Assembly: GCF_016918785.1 (NCBI RefSeq)
Contig: NZ_JAFFPT010000009.1
Coordinates: 62,001-126,000 of the forward strand
DNA: 64,000 nucleotides
Direction: 5' to 3'
Origin: Leptospira ainazelensis
GTDB taxonomy: Bacteria; Spirochaetota; Leptospiria; Leptospirales; Leptospiraceae
The notes beneath the pieces are model-generated. The model was not told the origin of the DNA. It worked only from the letters and a program-made list of their open reading frames with translations, and ran no database searches. Of the stretch, positions 26,338-37,300 are shown in pieces; the stretch's first letter is position 1; every line of letters starts with the position of its first letter. Both the position numbers and the translations under genes were made by a program.

Positions 26338-26840
26338 AAAAGTATACGATTGATTCCTGTAAAATGATCTTTTGTTAAACGAATTCGAAGTCTAAAAACT
26401 TCAAAATCTTTAGCATCAAACCGCATTGGAATCATCAGTTTGAAGAAAATTGAAACCGTTAAAAACCAGTTTTCCAAGGATTCTAATTTTGAAATCTCAG
26501 AGATCTTTTCATTTTTCGGATTTATTTTCTTTTCCTTTATAAGGATTGAATTTATTTTTTTTGAAATCAAAAAATCGGTTCTGAAAGAATTGAATCTGAG
26601 AGGAGAGTCGACACTAAAGAGTATCGGTTTATAAAAACGGTCCCTTTTTTAAATCAGGCCGCGCTTTTCTTTTTTGAGAAGGAATTTTCTACAAATAAAG
26701 GGTTTTGTGAAACAAAAAATCTGCGGAAAATTCGCTTTATTTCCGCACAATAAGTTAAAAATACTATATTCTAAAAGTTTAAACTTGTAAAGTTTTCTTT
26801 AAACCGACTTCAAGTTCCGGGATTCGTTACGAATCCGCGA
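26338..26840. other. 503-bp intergenic region, no convincing gene
   Basis: The region is AT-rich with long T and A runs. A minus-strand frame (26334-26570) overlaps the TPR gene but starts at a TTG without ribosome-binding site and is lysine/isoleucine rich, so it is not called. A hairpin of TGCGGAAA with TTTCCGCA lies near 26730-26755 and could be a terminator for the CapA-like gene, whose 3' end faces this region only from the right-hand side; its role is unclear. The promoter of the TPR operon should be in the left part. Confidence 0.4.
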
Positions 26841-27908
<1,068 letters not shown>

Positions 27909-27995
27909 GTAGTTTCATGAGTTTCACGAAGAAGATCCGCGTAAAGCAGAATTTATATCAAAGGATTTCGAGCTTAACCCGATAGGAATAATAGA

Positions 27996-28877
27996 ATGGA
28001 ACGTATCCCCTGCAATACCTGCGGTTCATCGGAATTCAAACCGCTCTTCTCCAAATCCAATCACAAAAAAGAAATCTTTCAGATCGTTCAATGCAGACGT
28101 TGTTCTCTCGTGCAGGTAAGCCCGCAACCTTCTCCCGAAGAAGTGGCTTCCTATTATTCGGAAGAATATTTTTTGAAACGGAGCGACCGAGGTTATGATA
28201 ACTATTTTTCGGACGGAGTAAGGAACGAGATCTCCCGAGTTTTCGCACTCAATCTAAAAGATCTGGACTTTGAATCTTGGGAAAAAAACTTACCTTCCTC
28301 AAAGCGTAGTTTGGATGTGGGTTGTGCAGCGGGATATTTCGTGGATTATATGCAGCAAAGAGGATGGGATTCCTACGGAATGGATATCGCAGAGGCCCCC
28401 GTAAAATTCGCGAAAGAAAAACTCGGACTCAAAGTGGAACAAAAGGATTTCTTAGAATGGAAGGAAGGCGAATCGGAAAAGTTCGACCTAGTCACCTTAT
28501 GGGCTTCGATCGAACACTTACACAAACCGAAAGAAACATTAGAAAAAATTTATACACATCTAAAACCCGGAGGAAGGATCATTCTTTCAACCTGTAGATG
28601 GGGAATCCTCGCAAAAGTCCAAGGGCCTTTCTGGAGATATCTAAACGTCCCCGAACATCTTTACTACTATTCTCTTCCCGGCATCATTCGACTTTGTGAG
28701 TCCTTAGGATTTCAAAGGAAAAAATACGTTACCTATGGAAGCGGGCTGACTGCAAAAAAGAACGCGGGAATACTTTATAAAATTCTGAAATACTTCGCCG
28801 ATCCTGCCGTAAAACTTTTAAATCAGGGTGACATGATGGCTCTCTGTTTCCAAAAAAAAGAATCCGGATATAATTAG
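27996..28877 (+). CDS. SAM-dependent methyltransferase with N-terminal zinc finger
   Basis: The 293-residue enzyme has an N-terminal four-cysteine zinc motif (CNTCGS at residues 5-10 and CRRCSL near 34) followed by a class I methyltransferase fold. The SAM-binding loop is [14 protein letters not shown], the acidic second strand YGMDIAEAP, and the post-I region [14 protein letters not shown] with [10 protein letters not shown]. This layout is common in methyltransferases that modify sugars or lipid-linked intermediates, and in SAM enzymes of surface polysaccharide pathways. The substrate is not known. It is divergent from the CapA-like gene with 87 bases between. Confidence 0.82.
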   Translation: MERIPCNTCGSSEFKPLFSKSNHKKEIFQIVQCRRCSLVQVSPQPSPEEVASYYSEEYFLKRSDRGYDNYFSDGVRNEISRVFALNLKDLDFESWEKNLPSSKRSLDVGCAAGYFVDYMQQRGWDSYGMDIAEAPVKFAKEKLGLKVEQKDFLEWKEGESEKFDLVTLWASIEHLHKPKETLEKIYTHLKPGGRIILSTCRWGILAKVQGPFWRYLNVPEHLYYYSLPGIIRLCESLGFQRKKYVTYGSGLTAKKNAGILYKILKYFADPAVKLLNQGDMMALCFQKKESGYN

Positions 28878-29303
28878 ATTCCCCGTCATAAGGTTAGAAA
28901 TTTCGAGACATAAGGACGAGAACGAGGAGGAAAAGAAGATTCCAGCCGAGTTTAAATCCGCCGATAGATTCGAAAACCTCGAGGTTTCGTCCGTTTCCTC
29001 TCGATTTTATAAGAATCTAATATTCCTTTTCCTAAATTTCGAAAGATCCGTTTCTATATCGTTCTTAAAAAAAGAAAACCTTAAAACGTGATAACTGAAA
29101 ATCTTAAATGAATTCGAAGCAAAAATAATTTCTTGCCTAACTTATTATTAGTATACTATAATAATGAATAGAATCTGATTATTTTTAAGTTTTTCTTGCT
29201 ATTTTAAAGACATTCAAGTAAAAAAGTTATCTCGATTTTTGGCTTCGGACCAACGCCTTCTCATCCGTTTGGTTTAATTCTTTCCATAAGGTTTAGGGAT
29301 TTC
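28878..29303. other. 426-bp intergenic region with two palindromes
   Basis: No gene is seen. A 14-bp perfect palindrome AAACCTCGAGGTTT at 28974-28987 follows the methyltransferase gene and could act as a terminator stem. A second palindrome, TAGTATACTA at 29149-29158 within a wider near-symmetric TTATTAT...ATAATAA frame, lies about 145 bases before the sensor-kinase operon and could be an operator or promoter element. The rest is AT-rich promoter-like DNA. Confidence 0.45.
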
Positions 29304-30707
29304 TTGAAGAGTACGATTGAAAAGAACGTGATCCTTGGAATTATCGTAATCATTCTTCTGAATGTCGTAATCGCGGGTTCCGCATTCTACGCGATCAGTC
29401 AATCAGCCGATCTACGGAAATGGGAATCCCATACGCAGGAAGTTCTTTCGAACCTGGAAGAAGCCCTTTCCGCCTTTAGCGAAATGCACGCTTCTCTCAG
29501 GAGTTATATTCTTTATAAAGATTCCAATCTTTTAGATGCATATCATGAAAATAAAACCCACCTTGTTGCGAAAATGGAAAATTTAAAATCGTCGACGATC
29601 GACAATACGGCTCAGCAAAGCCGGATCTCGATCGTAAAACCTTTGATCGATGAAAAAATAGAATTTATGGAAGCCAACGTACTAAAACAGAATTTAAAAC
29701 CTGCGGGAAGTTATGCGGCCCCCTTTCATTCACCGAAGGGAAACGACTTGAGCGAGAGGATTCGAATTCTTCTTAAAGAGATGAAAAAAGAGGAGGTTCG
29801 TCTATTGCAACTGAGAAGAGAAAGTTCTGAATCCAATCTAAAATTCGCCATCGCTCTTATCTTTATTGCGATTTTCCTAAACCTCGCCTTTATTTCATTT
29901 CAATATATTCTAATATATAAAGAGAACACGCGGCGGCAGGAGGCGGAGGTTCTACTCGAAACTTCGAATTTAAACCTCAAGGATTATTCCTCCAAACTCG
30001 AAAGATCGAACAAGGATTTGGAATCCTTTTCTTATTCGGTTTCACACGACCTTCGAGCCCCAATTCGAGGTATATCAGGATTTTCTAAAATTCTTATGGA
30101 GGATCACGGAGACCTTCTGTCGGACGAGGGAAAAAGAATTCTCGAGATCATCATGCAAAACGCAACAAACATGGGTCAACTCGTAGACGATCTTTTGGAA
30201 TATTCCCGTCTGGGAAGAAAGGAAATATTGTTTACGACTATCAACATGAAAGATATGGCTCAAAAGGTTCTTGAAGAAGTAGCCAACTATTATCCGAATT
30301 CAAAAGTCTTTACAAAGGTCGGAGAGTTTATTCCCAACGCAAAGGCGGATTCCGGACTTCTCAAACAACTACTCTTTAATTTGGTTTCTAACTCCTTCAA
30401 ATACTCTCGAGAAAAGGAAAAACCGACAATCGAAATCGGTTCTTTCGAACGGGACGGAGAAAACGTCTTTTTCGTGAGAGATAACGGAGCCGGCTTTGAT
30501 ATGAAATATCAACACAAACTATTCAATATGTTCCAGAGACTTCATCATTCCGAAGAATTTGAAGGAACAGGAGTGGGTCTCGCGATCGTAAAAAGAGTCG
30601 TCGAAAAACACGATGGAAAAGTTTGGGCGGAAGGCGAATTGAACAAAGGCGCATGTTTTTATTTTACATTGGGAGTTCATGACAACGATGCAAAATCTTC
30701 AGGATAA
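29304..30707 (+). CDS. CHASE3-like sensor histidine kinase
   Basis: The 467-residue kinase has two transmembrane helices (about residues 9-30 and 178-200) enclosing a periplasmic four-helix domain of CHASE3 type. A coiled coil leads to a HisKA domain with [14 protein letters not shown], His248 being the likely phosphorylation site. The HATPase domain shows N-box [13 protein letters not shown] and G-boxes RDNGAGF and GTGVGLAIV, as in phytochrome-associated kinases. The start is TTG with AGGGA five bases upstream. The receiver gene begins inside its last 29 bases, so the two are coupled. Confidence 0.9.
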   Translation: MKSTIEKNVILGIIVIILLNVVIAGSAFYAISQSADLRKWESHTQEVLSNLEEALSAFSEMHASLRSYILYKDSNLLDAYHENKTHLVAKMENLKSSTIDNTAQQSRISIVKPLIDEKIEFMEANVLKQNLKPAGSYAAPFHSPKGNDLSERIRILLKEMKKEEVRLLQLRRESSESNLKFAIALIFIAIFLNLAFISFQYILIYKENTRRQEAEVLLETSNLNLKDYSSKLERSNKDLESFSYSVSHDLRAPIRGISGFSKILMEDHGDLLSDEGKRILEIIMQNATNMGQLVDDLLEYSRLGRKEILFTTINMKDMAQKVLEEVANYYPNSKVFTKVGEFIPNAKADSGLLKQLLFNLVSNSFKYSREKEKPTIEIGSFERDGENVFFVRDNGAGFDMKYQHKLFNMFQRLHHSEEFEGTGVGLAIVKRVVEKHDGKVWAEGELNKGACFYFTLGVHDNDAKSSG

Positions 30708-31137
30708 TTTAATTTCGATTCTTTACGCCGAGGATAACGCCCAGGATTCGGAACTCGCTTTGAGAAGTTTAAAAAAACATAATCTTACAAATCAGTTGAA
30801 ACTCGTAAGAGACGGCGAGGAGGCATTGGAATATCTATTTGCGACCGGGAAATATGCGAACCGGGACAAGATGCAACTTCCTTCCTTGATTCTCCTCGAT
30901 TTAAAAATGCCCAAAGTCGACGGAATCGAAGTTTTAAGAAAAGTCAGAAGCGAAGAACTCACAAAACTCATTCCGGTAGTCATTCTTACCTCTTCCGCAG
31001 AGGAGAAGGATATCGTTGAAAGTTATCGATTAGGGGTGAACAGTTACGTGGTTAAGCCGTTGGAGTTTAATAAATTCAGCGACGTGGCTTCCGAAATCGG
31101 ATTTTATTGGATTCTTATGAACAAACGCGCTTTATGA
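30679..31137 (+). CDS. Rcp1-like single-domain response regulator
   Basis: The 152-residue protein is a stand-alone receiver domain of the Rcp1/CheY type, usually paired with phytochrome-like kinases. The acidic pair is E18-D19 (ILYAEDN), the phosphoacceptor is D74 ([13 protein letters not shown]), the conserved Thr/Ser is in VVILTSSAE and the Lys in YVVKPLEF. There is no output domain. It lies between and overlaps both flanking kinase genes, so it likely relays phosphate from the membrane kinase. The first ATG was used; one three codons later is equally possible. Confidence 0.9.
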   Translation: MTTMQNLQDNLISILYAEDNAQDSELALRSLKKHNLTNQLKLVRDGEEALEYLFATGKYANRDKMQLPSLILLDLKMPKVDGIEVLRKVRSEELTKLIPVVILTSSAEEKDIVESYRLGVNSYVVKPLEFNKFSDVASEIGFYWILMNKRAL

Positions 31138-32321
31138 TGATTCAGAGAAAAGTCTACATCGTATGTATAGAGGACAATCCGAACGATCTCGGCTTGATGA
31201 TCCGCCAAATCAGCACAAGTGGATTAGACTTTTCTTATAAACAAATTCAGACGAAAGAAGAACTCATTCAAGAAGTGCAGGCTAGCGAACCGGACTTAGT
31301 TCTTTCCGATTTCTCCTTACCATCCTTTGACGGAATGGAAGCGCTCGAGATTGTCAGGAAATACCATCCTAACGTTCCATTTCTTTTTGTTTCCGGCTGG
31401 TTAGGAGAGGACGCGGCGATCGAAGCCTTAAAACAAGGAGCCACGGATTATATTTCGAAAAATAAAATCACTAAGCTCAACTATTCCATCGAAAGAGCTC
31501 TAAAAGAGTCGGAAGAAAGAACACTTTTGGAGGAAGCTGAAAAACAAAATGAAACTTTGAAGTCTCAGTTGATTCAAGCTCAAAAATTGGAGGCGATCAG
31601 CCTTCTCGCAACCGGAGTCGCTCACGAAATCAACAATCCACTTACGATCATCATCAACTATGCTCAGTTGATTTTAGGGCAAAGTCAAGACGACTCCATT
31701 CTTAAATACGCGAGTAATATACTCGAGGAAGGGGAAAGAATTTCGAAAATCACAAAGGATCTCCTGAGACTGGCAAGACAGGAAAAACACGTCTTCTCCA
31801 AAGTAAATTTTCAAGAAGTAATTCAAAAGACGGTTTCTCTTTGCGAACAACTTTTTAAAAAAGATACGATCCATATAGAAATGCAGATTCAAGATTCTCT
31901 CCCCGACGTTTTCTGCGTACCGCAACAAATTCAGCAGGTAGTCCTCAATCTTTTGAACAATGCAAGAGATGCCCTCAATCAAAAATATCCGAAATACGAT
32001 TCCAATAAGATCATCGTCATCAAGGCGAAAAAGTTCGAAAAAGATTCCAACCTTTGGATACAGATGAGCATCGAAGATCGAGGTATCGGAATTCCTAAAG
32101 AAGAAGCAAAAAAAATATTCAGTCCTTTTTTTACGACGAAAAAAGTGGACAAGGGAACCGGACTCGGCCTCTCCGTAAGTACCGGAATCATAAAAGATCA
32201 CGGCGGGGAATTATATTACGAAAGTAAGGAAAACGAATATACTCGTTTTTATATCAACCTTCCCGTACGTCCTGAGATAAACAAGGGATCGATTTCTCCC
32301 CAGCATAAAAACTTTGCGTAA
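31134..32321 (+). CDS. receiver domain-histidine kinase hybrid (soluble)
   Basis: The 395-residue protein starts with a receiver domain (acidic E13-D14, phosphoacceptor D59 in [10 protein letters not shown], Lys in DYISKNK), followed by a coiled-coil linker and a HisKA domain with [12 protein letters not shown], His164. The HATPase domain has N-box [13 protein letters not shown] and G-boxes EDRGIGI and GTGLGLSVS. No transmembrane segment is present, so it acts in the cytosol, downstream of the membrane kinase and Rcp1-like protein in the same operon. The ATG at 31134 overlaps the preceding TGA as ATGA. Confidence 0.9.
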   Translation: MMIQRKVYIVCIEDNPNDLGLMIRQISTSGLDFSYKQIQTKEELIQEVQASEPDLVLSDFSLPSFDGMEALEIVRKYHPNVPFLFVSGWLGEDAAIEALKQGATDYISKNKITKLNYSIERALKESEERTLLEEAEKQNETLKSQLIQAQKLEAISLLATGVAHEINNPLTIIINYAQLILGQSQDDSILKYASNILEEGERISKITKDLLRLARQEKHVFSKVNFQEVIQKTVSLCEQLFKKDTIHIEMQIQDSLPDVFCVPQQIQQVVLNLLNNARDALNQKYPKYDSNKIIVIKAKKFEKDSNLWIQMSIEDRGIGIPKEEAKKIFSPFFTTKKVDKGTGLGLSVSTGIIKDHGGELYYESKENEYTRFYINLPVRPEINKGSISPQHKNFA

Positions 32322-32369
32322 AAATAGGTTACGATAACATCGAGTGATCCGTTTTTAAGCCCATCCGCA

Positions 32370-32423
32370 CAACGATCGAAATGGAGCTCCCATTCACCGG
32401 TACACCGGCTCCTCCGCTCAAGA
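32370..32423 (-). pseudogene. remnant of a third RHS-core hinge
   Basis: On the minus strand, directly after the repeat at 32417-32549, the sequence reads as SGGAGVPVNGSS, resembling the [15 protein letters not shown] hinge that opens the RHS core in both the main gene and the displaced module. Homology fades after about ten codons, and the frame stops shortly afterwards. It is best read as the scar of a third C-terminal module that has been deleted. Confidence 0.45.
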
Positions 32424-32549
32424 GTTCGGGCGTTCCCGCTACGCGGGCGGGCTCTCCGCTCCGGTCAAGTTATTGCAGGCTGAATTGTAATACATAAAAT
32501 CTTTCGAGTCTTCAATAACTTGACCACGCCTCGATCCCTAACGCGGGGA
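32417..32549. repeat. 133-bp module-boundary repeat, copy 1
   Basis: Nearly identical to 33892-34025 (one-base length difference plus a few substitutions). It contains a CCCGC-GCGGG hairpin and an exact 13-bp inverted repeat, GGTCAAGTTATTG at 32463-32475 and CAATAACTTGACC at 32513-32525, with a 37-base loop. It follows the second tiny lipoprotein gene. The position at a module junction suggests a recombination or transcription-termination element; no integrase is seen. Confidence 0.85.
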
Positions 32550-32553
32550 TTAT

Positions 32554-32778
32554 CTATATTCCGAAAATCTTATTTATTAAATCATTTTTTTCATTTTTGG
32601 AACCACAATTAACGAGATTGATCAGCACAACATCTAAATAATATTGCTCTCCAGACGTTTGATAGCGATTATAACTATCTGCAATTAGATAACCACATTC
32701 AAGATCATTACTATCGTTATTGTTCTCAAACGAACAGTTTAAAAAAATCATAATAATACATAATGCTATTCTAATCAT
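32554..32778 (-). CDS. tiny lipoprotein, candidate immunity protein of the displaced module
   Basis: The 74-residue product has a signal peptide with lipobox-like IFLNC (Cys15) and two more cysteines at 28 and 58. Its ATG overlaps the stop of the displaced HExxH module as ATGA. It resembles the 64-residue lipoprotein behind the main RHS gene: both have a lipidated Cys, an Asn/Asp-rich linker, a Cys 12-13 residues later and a third Cys 28-30 residues further in a L-I-x-L-x-x-C context. Position directly after a variable RHS terminus is typical of immunity genes. A lipidated immunity protein would imply an effector that acts in the envelope. Function is inferred. Confidence 0.7.
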   Translation of the reverse strand: MIRIALCIIMIFLNCSFENNNDSNDLECGYLIADSYNRYQTSGEQYYLDVVLINLVNCGSKNEKNDLINKIFGI

Positions 32779-33896
32779 CTATAATTTCTCCTAAAAACAT
32801 CTCTCATATAAAGAGAGGTAATTAATCTTGACTTGTTATTCATGTTATTAAGCACATTTAAATCTAAAACTAATCCATAAACCTCTGGTCTCAAAGCTCC
32901 CGATCCATTACCAAACAAAATGCTCCAGGTTCCATAGGAATTGGTTCCTGAGAAAAGTTCAGCTTCAAATTCATCAAACAAGAATTCATCCTGCCAAGTC
33001 GTTTCATGTTCATAAAATTGCTGAACATGCCTTAATTCATGGATCTCAGTCAACCCGCCCGATCCTTCCCTCATGTGAACTACGGGTCCGCGTGTTGTCG
33101 CTGCAACTCCTGAATCTTCACGACTTTCAAGATAACTATTTTCAATGATTGTCCCATTTCCGACTCGTTTAATATTCGGTAAAGGTGAACCGAGTATCGG
33201 GTTCATAATTAAACTCGCAGAGTAATCGAATCCAAGAATCGCATATGACGTCATTGCTTCCAACGGCTTGTGAAAGAAAGCTTTAGGATTCGTTGCAAGT
33301 CCATAAGCAACACCTAATACCGGGGAAAGGGGTAGCATAAGCATACCACCAACGCCTGCTCCCACATTCTTGATTCCAGTTCCAAAATCGGACCATCTCT
33401 TCTTACTCACAAAAAAAGCATTTTTGAGAGTGTCGCTCGCGCCAATGCTGAAGTTCAACATCCCCATTCCATTTTTGGAAAGGGCATCGCTCAAGATCGA
33501 GTTCCCACTCGGATCCCTGTATCGCACTGGATTCCCTTCCGTATACATGTAAAGATCCATCGCCATCGGACGGGTCGTGTCAAACACGCTGTCAGCTTGA
33601 GTGAATCTTCCAATGAGAGGATCATAGTATCTCGCTTTGTAGTAATAAAGTCCGGTTTCACGATCTTCTTCTTGTCCCGTGTATTTGTAACGAAAGATGT
33701 CTGGGCCGGAAGAATCGTTTCTCTGAATCTCGCCATAAGGTTTGTATGAGATATGAGAAGCTCCGCCCATCTCTCCACCGGCGATTCTGTTTCCTTGTCC
33801 GTCTGTTACCATCGTGATCGAACCTAAATGATCCGGGTGAAAGAAGATCATTCCACTCACTGGTACACCCGATGAACCGCCGCCGCTTCCACTCAA
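32775..33896 (-). CDS. displaced RHS C-terminal module with HExxH metallopeptidase-like domain
   Basis: The first 130 residues copy the RHS core of the main gene ([17 protein letters not shown] through YRDPSGN), then the sequence diverges. The variable part of about 240 residues has a hydrophobic middle and an [10 protein letters not shown] motif: His286, Glu287 and His290 form HExxH, with a conserved Glu 22 residues after the first His. Only a TTG lacking a ribosome-binding site is available as start, and the frame begins at the hinge, so it is probably silent until recombined into the main gene. Such orphan modules are known for Rhs and CdiA polymorphic toxins. A tiny lipoprotein gene follows with ATGA overlap. 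Confidence 0.75.
   Translation of the reverse strand: MSGSGGGSSGVPVSGMIFFHPDHLGSITMVTDGQGNRIAGGEMGGASHISYKPYGEIQRNDSSGPDIFRYKYTGQEEDRETGLYYYKARYYDPLIGRFTQADSVFDTTRPMAMDLYMYTEGNPVRYRDPSGNSILSDALSKNGMGMLNFSIGASDTLKNAFFVSKKRWSDFGTGIKNVGAGVGGMLMLPLSPVLGVAYGLATNPKAFFHKPLEAMTSYAILGFDYSASLIMNPILGSPLPNIKRVGNGTIIENSYLESREDSGVAATTRGPVVHMREGSGGLTEIHELRHVQQFYEHETTWQDEFLFDEFEAELFSGTNSYGTWSILFGNGSGALRPEVYGLVLDLNVLNNMNNKSRLITSLYMRDVFRRNYR
33502..33890. repeat. 389-bp RHS-core duplication, displaced copy
   Basis: This segment has the same length as 35036-35424 and differs from it by only scattered single bases. It encodes the RHS core from the hinge to DPSG. The two copies lie in the same orientation about 1.5 kb apart, giving homologous recombination a substrate that would delete the first toxin-lipoprotein pair and fuse the second one in frame to the main gene. 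Confidence 0.9.
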
Positions 33897-34025
33897 AAGT
33901 TCGGGCGTTCCCGCTTACGCGGGCGGGCTCTCCGCTCCGGTCAAGTTATTGCAGGCTGCATTGTAATACGTAAAACCTTTCGAATCTTCAATAACTTGAC
34001 CACGCCTCGATCCCTAACGCGGGGA
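33892..34025. repeat. 134-bp module-boundary repeat, copy 2
   Basis: Second copy of the boundary repeat, with the exact 13-bp inverted repeat at 33939-33951 and 33989-34001 and the same 37-base loop as copy 1. The left end abuts the 389-bp core copy within two bases, and its right end lies about 35 bases from the first tiny lipoprotein gene. Each module thus ends with this element. Confidence 0.85.
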
Positions 34026-34060
34026 GACCGTGTGACAAAAGATATTTTTTTTAGCAAAGT

Positions 34061-34255
34061 CTAATTCGCTTTGGAAAGACAGCTATATAAAGAGATTAAG
34101 CTGATGACATCATCAGTAGAATTTTCATTAAACGTCTGCTTCAGAAGATAATAATCCGCAAGACAATCATTCGAATTCTTATCTTTATCACTCTGCTTAC
34201 AATCCATACTAAATATTAGTAATATTATAATTATTGAAGTTATATATTTGCTCAT
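34061..34255 (-). CDS. tiny lipoprotein, candidate immunity protein of the main RHS effector
   Basis: With the ATG at 34253-34255 the product is 64 residues: a signal peptide (YITSIIIILLIFSMDC) with Cys19 as the lipidation site, and a short mature part with Cys31 and Cys59. A longer start at 34315 would overlap the RHS stop and hide the signal peptide behind 20 polar residues; both are possible. It resembles the 74-residue lipoprotein behind the displaced module in its cysteine spacing and the LISLYSC / LINLVNC motif. Immunity function is inferred from position and paired duplication. Confidence 0.65.
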   Translation of the reverse strand: MSKYITSIIIILLIFSMDCKQSDKDKNSNDCLADYYLLKQTFNENSTDDVISLISLYSCLSKAN

Positions 34256-34308
34256 ATTCTTAAGATCATTACCTGCTACTACGTATTTGAAATTTAGTTT
34301 ATCATAAT

Positions 34309-37300
34309 TTACCATGGTCCGCTATTTGCCTCCACTATTTCTTTAGTGTAATAATTACGTAAAAAATCTAAGTACAAAATTGGTTCATACGTTGACATTC
34401 TGCCTGTGAATGCAGCATTTGCAATGCTTATAAACTGTGGATCCCTATATGAAGCTAATCCTGAATAAATTGCAAAGACTTCAGGAGGAAGGATTTTGTA
34501 TAATAGGTATCGAGTGGCCCCATAATTAAAAGTTCCAGAACGTAAGTCGGAATCCATCTCAACCAATAATTGGTGACTACTCCCTGACCAACCACCACCG
34601 CTAAAGGTTTGATCTACATGACCCATTTCGTGTTTAATCGTATCTTGACTTTCACCCTTTTCAATATGAGCAACGCCATTTTGTTCGTACGATCCAGGAG
34701 ACATGACGCCAGTTAACGATGAGTTTTTAACCGCCCAACCGCCTCGAGCATAGTGGATTGAAGGATTGTTACCGGATAATGCGGATACCGTGTAATCGAC
34801 GATCCCTTCCAGGATTCCAAGCAAGTATTCCGGATGATAAATAATATTGCTAAAGAATCTTCCTGCTTCGCTTATTTTCCTACCAAACGTTCCGAAACCA
34901 GTACTATTATTGTTTTTTGTATGTTTACCACCGCTCGCAATTTCTCTAAAGGCCCCAGAGATTCCTTTTGCAGCACTAGTGAGACCGCCAACCATATGTT
35001 TAAATATTTGACCAAACATATGTGAAACATTGACATTCCCACTCGGATCCCTGTATCGCACTGGATTCCCTTCCGTATACATGTAAAGATCCATCGCCAT
35101 CGGACGGGTCGTGTCAAACACGCTGTCAGCTTGCGTAAATCTTCCGATCAGAGGATCGTAGTATCTCGCTTTGTAGTAATAAAGTCCGGTTTCACGATCT
35201 TCTTCTTGCCCCGTGTATTTGTAGCGAAAGATATCGGGGCCGGAAGAATCGTTTCTCTGGATCTCGCCATAGGGTTTGTATGAGATATGAGAAGCTCCGC
35301 CCATTTCTCCACCGGCGATTCTGTTTCCTTGTCCGTCTGTTACCATCGTGATCGAACCTAAATGATCCGGGTGAAAGAAGACCATTCCACTCACTGGTAC
35401 ACCCGATGAACCGCCGCCGCTTCCGCCAGGACTGTAAGGTTGTGCGACCGATGGAGTTGTAGCCGGAATTGCGGGTGGGATGAGCCAAGGTGGATCACCG
35501 GAACCTTTGGGCATGAACACGGAACAACTCGAAACGCCGAAAGAAAGAAGCAAAAGCGGAGTTGTAAATCGAAGTAGAATCGAATAACGTTTTTCTTCTT
35601 TGGTTAAGAGAATAAACCCGATCCCGAATATGAGAATTACCGAATAGAGAACGATCTTTCCCTTCAAAGTGAAAAGTTTTGCAAACGTGTTCGCGGTCGC
35701 AATTCGACTGGAAGAAAGAATTTGTAACGTCTTTACTTTAAAGGACGAGATAAAACTCTTTTTGTGATGCGAAGTTTTGTTTGATCCGGGTGTTCCTTGA
35801 CCGAAACTTTTGTCCGCCGAACCCCCGTCCGAATCACTCGTCCCTAACGTGAACCAAGAAAGCAAAGTTTCCTCTTTTTTAGAATCAACAAACGAAGTAA
35901 GGAGAGCAGCATCGGTCCTCGACCACTGAGCGACCAAGTCTCCGGAAAGACCTCGGAAATAAAGGGTATGTTGCGGAGATTGTCCAGGAGTCATTACAAT
36001 TTCATAAAGACCTCCCAGGCTGATCGTCTTGGTTTGATCGCTCGATCTTATCTTTCGAATCCTCGTTCCCGAGAAATCGTAGTCAAACGTCATCGTTTCT
36101 CCGTTTTGAGTATTCATCTTCTTTAATTTTTGAAACGGATTGTATTCCAGGCTCTCTCCGTTTCTGCCGATCATATTCCCCGCAACATCGTAAGAATAAT
36201 CTACGATCTGATTGAGAGTCGGGTTCACTACCCTTGTAACGGCCGTCTTGTGCAAAGGATCCGTGTAGCTATAAGTCTGAGTTCCTTTTTTAAGAAGTTG
36301 TCCGGAATCGTTGTATTGATAGTCTTCGGTTCCGTATTTTCCGATCGCCTGCGTCATTCGGTTGAGAGAATCATAAGTAAAAGTCTGGCTTCGGCCGGGA
36401 ACGATCTTATCTTCAATCTTTGTAAAGTTCCCTCTCAGATCGTATTCGTAAGAAACGTTCTCATAGACCTCGTTGTCTTTTTTTGTGATGAGTCCCAGAG
36501 GTCTCTTTTTAGCGGGATCGAATTGGATGGAAGTATTGACTCCGTTTCCGAGCATTCTTTCGATTCTCACTCCGTTTGTATCCACAAGAGGACCGTTATA
36601 TTGAACCAGAGGAAGATCGGAACCTTCTCCGTTTCCGGGAGTCAGGGTGATCCCTGAAAGATAACCTCCTTTGGAATAGAGATTTTTCGCAAGAGTACCG
36701 TCCGGATATTTCACGCTCGCGATCTGATTTTGAAAGGTAAACGTCTTTTCGATAAAGAACGTCAGATCGTCTTCTCTCAATCTTTTTTTCAAAAGAGTTT
36801 GATTTCCTCTTTCGTCGTAGCCGAACTCGGTGGTGCCTAACGCATCAGTGACTTTAGTCAGTCTTCCCTTTCCGTTGGGAACGTTCGGATCGTCGTATTC
36901 GTAAACCTGAGTTTCGGTTTCTCCGTTTGTGGCCGTTCCCCTAACGATCGTTACACGACCCAAAGAATCGTATTGAAATTCCACAACCGAACCGTTTCCG
37001 TATCTTTGTTCCGTAAGATTGCCGACGGCGTCGTAGACGTATTGAACGGTTCCCGTATTCGGATTTCTGATCTGAGTCTGTCTTCCGATAAAATCGGTGT
37101 CGATCGTAGTAATTCCGTTATCAGGATCCGTAATCTTCGAGATCTTTCCGTTTGTCTTGTATTGAAATTTCGTGGATTTTCCCTCGATGACTTTTTCTAA
37201 AAGTTCTCCCTTTTCGTTTCCGAAGGAAACGACGGTAGAGACGAGACTTCCATTCTGAGAAACCTTTTGTGTGGAATCAAACCCGTTGACTTCCAACTCA

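Noticed and set aside
26334..26570. 78-codon frame overlapping the start of the TPR gene by ATGA
   Set aside because: Starts at TTG without ribosome-binding site; composition is Lys/Ile-rich as expected for AT-rich intergenic DNA; no domain.
32413..34030. Insertion sequence or integron cassette at the RHS modules
   Set aside because: The repeats carry inverted arms but no transposase or integrase frame is present, and the repeated units are explained by RHS module duplication.
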